DNA of 64,000 nucleotides from Oscheius dolichura (taxonomy: Eukaryota; Nematoda; Chromadorea; Rhabditida; Rhabditidae): NCBI GenBank assembly GCA_932521035.1, contig OW051493.1:620001-684000 (forward strand), in the 5' to 3' direction. Position numbers and translations under genes: made by a program. The notes under the pieces are model-generated. The model ran no database searches. It was given only the letters and a program-made list of their open reading frames with translations, and was not told the DNA's origin. Shown here piece by piece: positions 63,269 through 64,000 of the stretch (positions within the stretch are counted from its first letter, which is position 1; each line of letters begins with the position of its first letter).

Positions 63269-64000
63269 GTTAGTGATCCGTTTTTTAGCTGTATTTGGTC
63301 TCTCAAGAAGTAGTCGATCTGCTAATATTCGCTTCAGTAAAGTTATAAGAAGTCTAAACATGTGCTATGCTGATTTAGTGTCGCAAAAGTACTTATAGTC
63401 CATTTCTAACGAAAATTAAACGGGGTTTTTTGAGATTTCAGCAGACGGATTTAATGATTTCGTGATTTCTAGTTCTATTTCGAGCTGTAAATGCATTTCG
63501 AGGAAAAGAAACCGTTCAATAGGCAGGTGTTTAGATAAACGTAGTGTTTTTGTTATTATTAGTTTTAATAAATTTATAAAATGGCTAAAAAATTACTAAG
63601 TTTGCTATGTAGGCATATCTGGTTGTAAAAATTCTTTTCGTCTATTTCTAACGAAAATTCAACCGCTTTTTCTTTTGAGATTTCAGCGGGCGGATTTAAT
63701 TTTTTGATGCTTTCTCGTTCTGCTTCTACTAGGGCCCTTATTAGTGAGAAAACATTTCAACATTCAATTATTCACAGAAGATCAATGCTGGACGGTTCCC
63801 TTTGATCAGTTGTTCTTATTCATTTTAGTAAAATTATAAAATGGCTAACATATGAGCTATTTTACTATCTAGAAAAAAAATTCTAGACTAGAACGCTACT
63901 ATGGTAAAAATGAAATCTTTTCTGGAATCTGCTTTATAGCTGTTTTTCGTGGGAAAAGCAGTAAATCTCCATTTTTTAAAAGAAAATGACTAAAATTAAA
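63269..64000. other. Intron or flank made of about 250-bp tandem repeats
   Basis: CCATTTCTAACGAAAATTAA (63400) recurs as CTATTTCTAACGAAAATTCA (63643), and AATTTATAAAATGGCTAA (63570) as AAATTATAAAATGGCTAA (63832), giving at least two diverged units of about 245-260 bases. No exon was recognised. Confidence 0.55.

Noticed and set aside
1-64000. CRISPR arrays, prokaryotic operons, riboswitches or defence islands
   Set aside because: Introns, splice signals and gene families are clearly eukaryotic; the direct repeats present are minisatellites or duplications without regular spacers.

Overview
Eukaryotic, nematode-type DNA, most likely a Caenorhabditis or close rhabditid relative other than C. 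elegans. The reasons are short introns (about 37-60 bases) with TTTCAG-type acceptors, trans-splice-like acceptors just before start codons, operon-like gene pairs, nematode-specific families (Srh chemoreceptor, a CPG4-like secreted protein, short Ly6/ET-like receptors), and dense palindromic MITE-like repeats. All gene models were spliced by eye. In every recognised gene the exon phases close, and several predicted lengths match what I recall of human orthologues: TECR-like 307 aa, ADPGK-like 496 aa, gustatory-receptor-like 396 aa, Srh 342 aa.

Layout. 0-3.1 kb: 3' part of a nucleotide-sugar transporter (SLC35D/sqv-7 type, + strand). 4.5-24.1 kb: one 24-exon + strand gene for a TARBP1/Trm3-type tRNA 2'-O-ribose methyltransferase. 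Its intron 6 is about 10.6 kb and carries antisense nested genes: an intact Srh chemoreceptor, coiled-coil/kelch sequences in whole and in pieces, and a TAK1-like kinase, plus a Tc1/mariner-like element with 230-bp inverted repeats. 26.5-30.7 kb: a secreted CPG4-like protein (+). 30.9-32.0 kb: Ly6/ET-like membrane protein A (-). 32.7-34.9 kb: a four-TM LAPTM-like protein with PPxY-type motifs (+). 35.0-37.1 kb: a gustatory-receptor-like 7TM protein (-). 37.6-39.7 kb: an unrecognised nematode protein (+). 41.6-44.6 kb: a two-gene operon (-) with very-long-chain enoyl-CoA reductase upstream and eIF2B-gamma downstream; from memory the same pair (art-1, ppp-1) is adjacent in C. elegans. 46.4-49.3 kb: paralogue B of protein A (-), with an internally duplicated exon block. 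49.6-50.1 kb: a frameshifted reverse-transcriptase tail. 50.9-52.7 kb: a divergent third paralogue C (+) with a GC-AG intron. 53.6-57.4 kb: ADP-dependent glucokinase (-), with a Gly-to-Glu change beside its catalytic Asp. 59.2-62.9 kb: a LUC7-like U1 snRNP protein (+), followed 235 bases later by the first exon of another gene that runs out of the window.

Non-coding DNA is mostly repeats: at least eight palindromic or inverted-repeat families, tRNA-derived pseudo-elements clustered at 35-40 kb, a dispersed minisatellite confined to introns at 54-61 kb, and several segmental duplications. I see no classical gene-cluster system such as a biosynthetic cluster. The most unusual parts are the antisense genes inside the giant TARBP1 intron with their shuffled kelch/kinase fragments, the local Ly6/ET-like receptor family, and the altered glucokinase motif.
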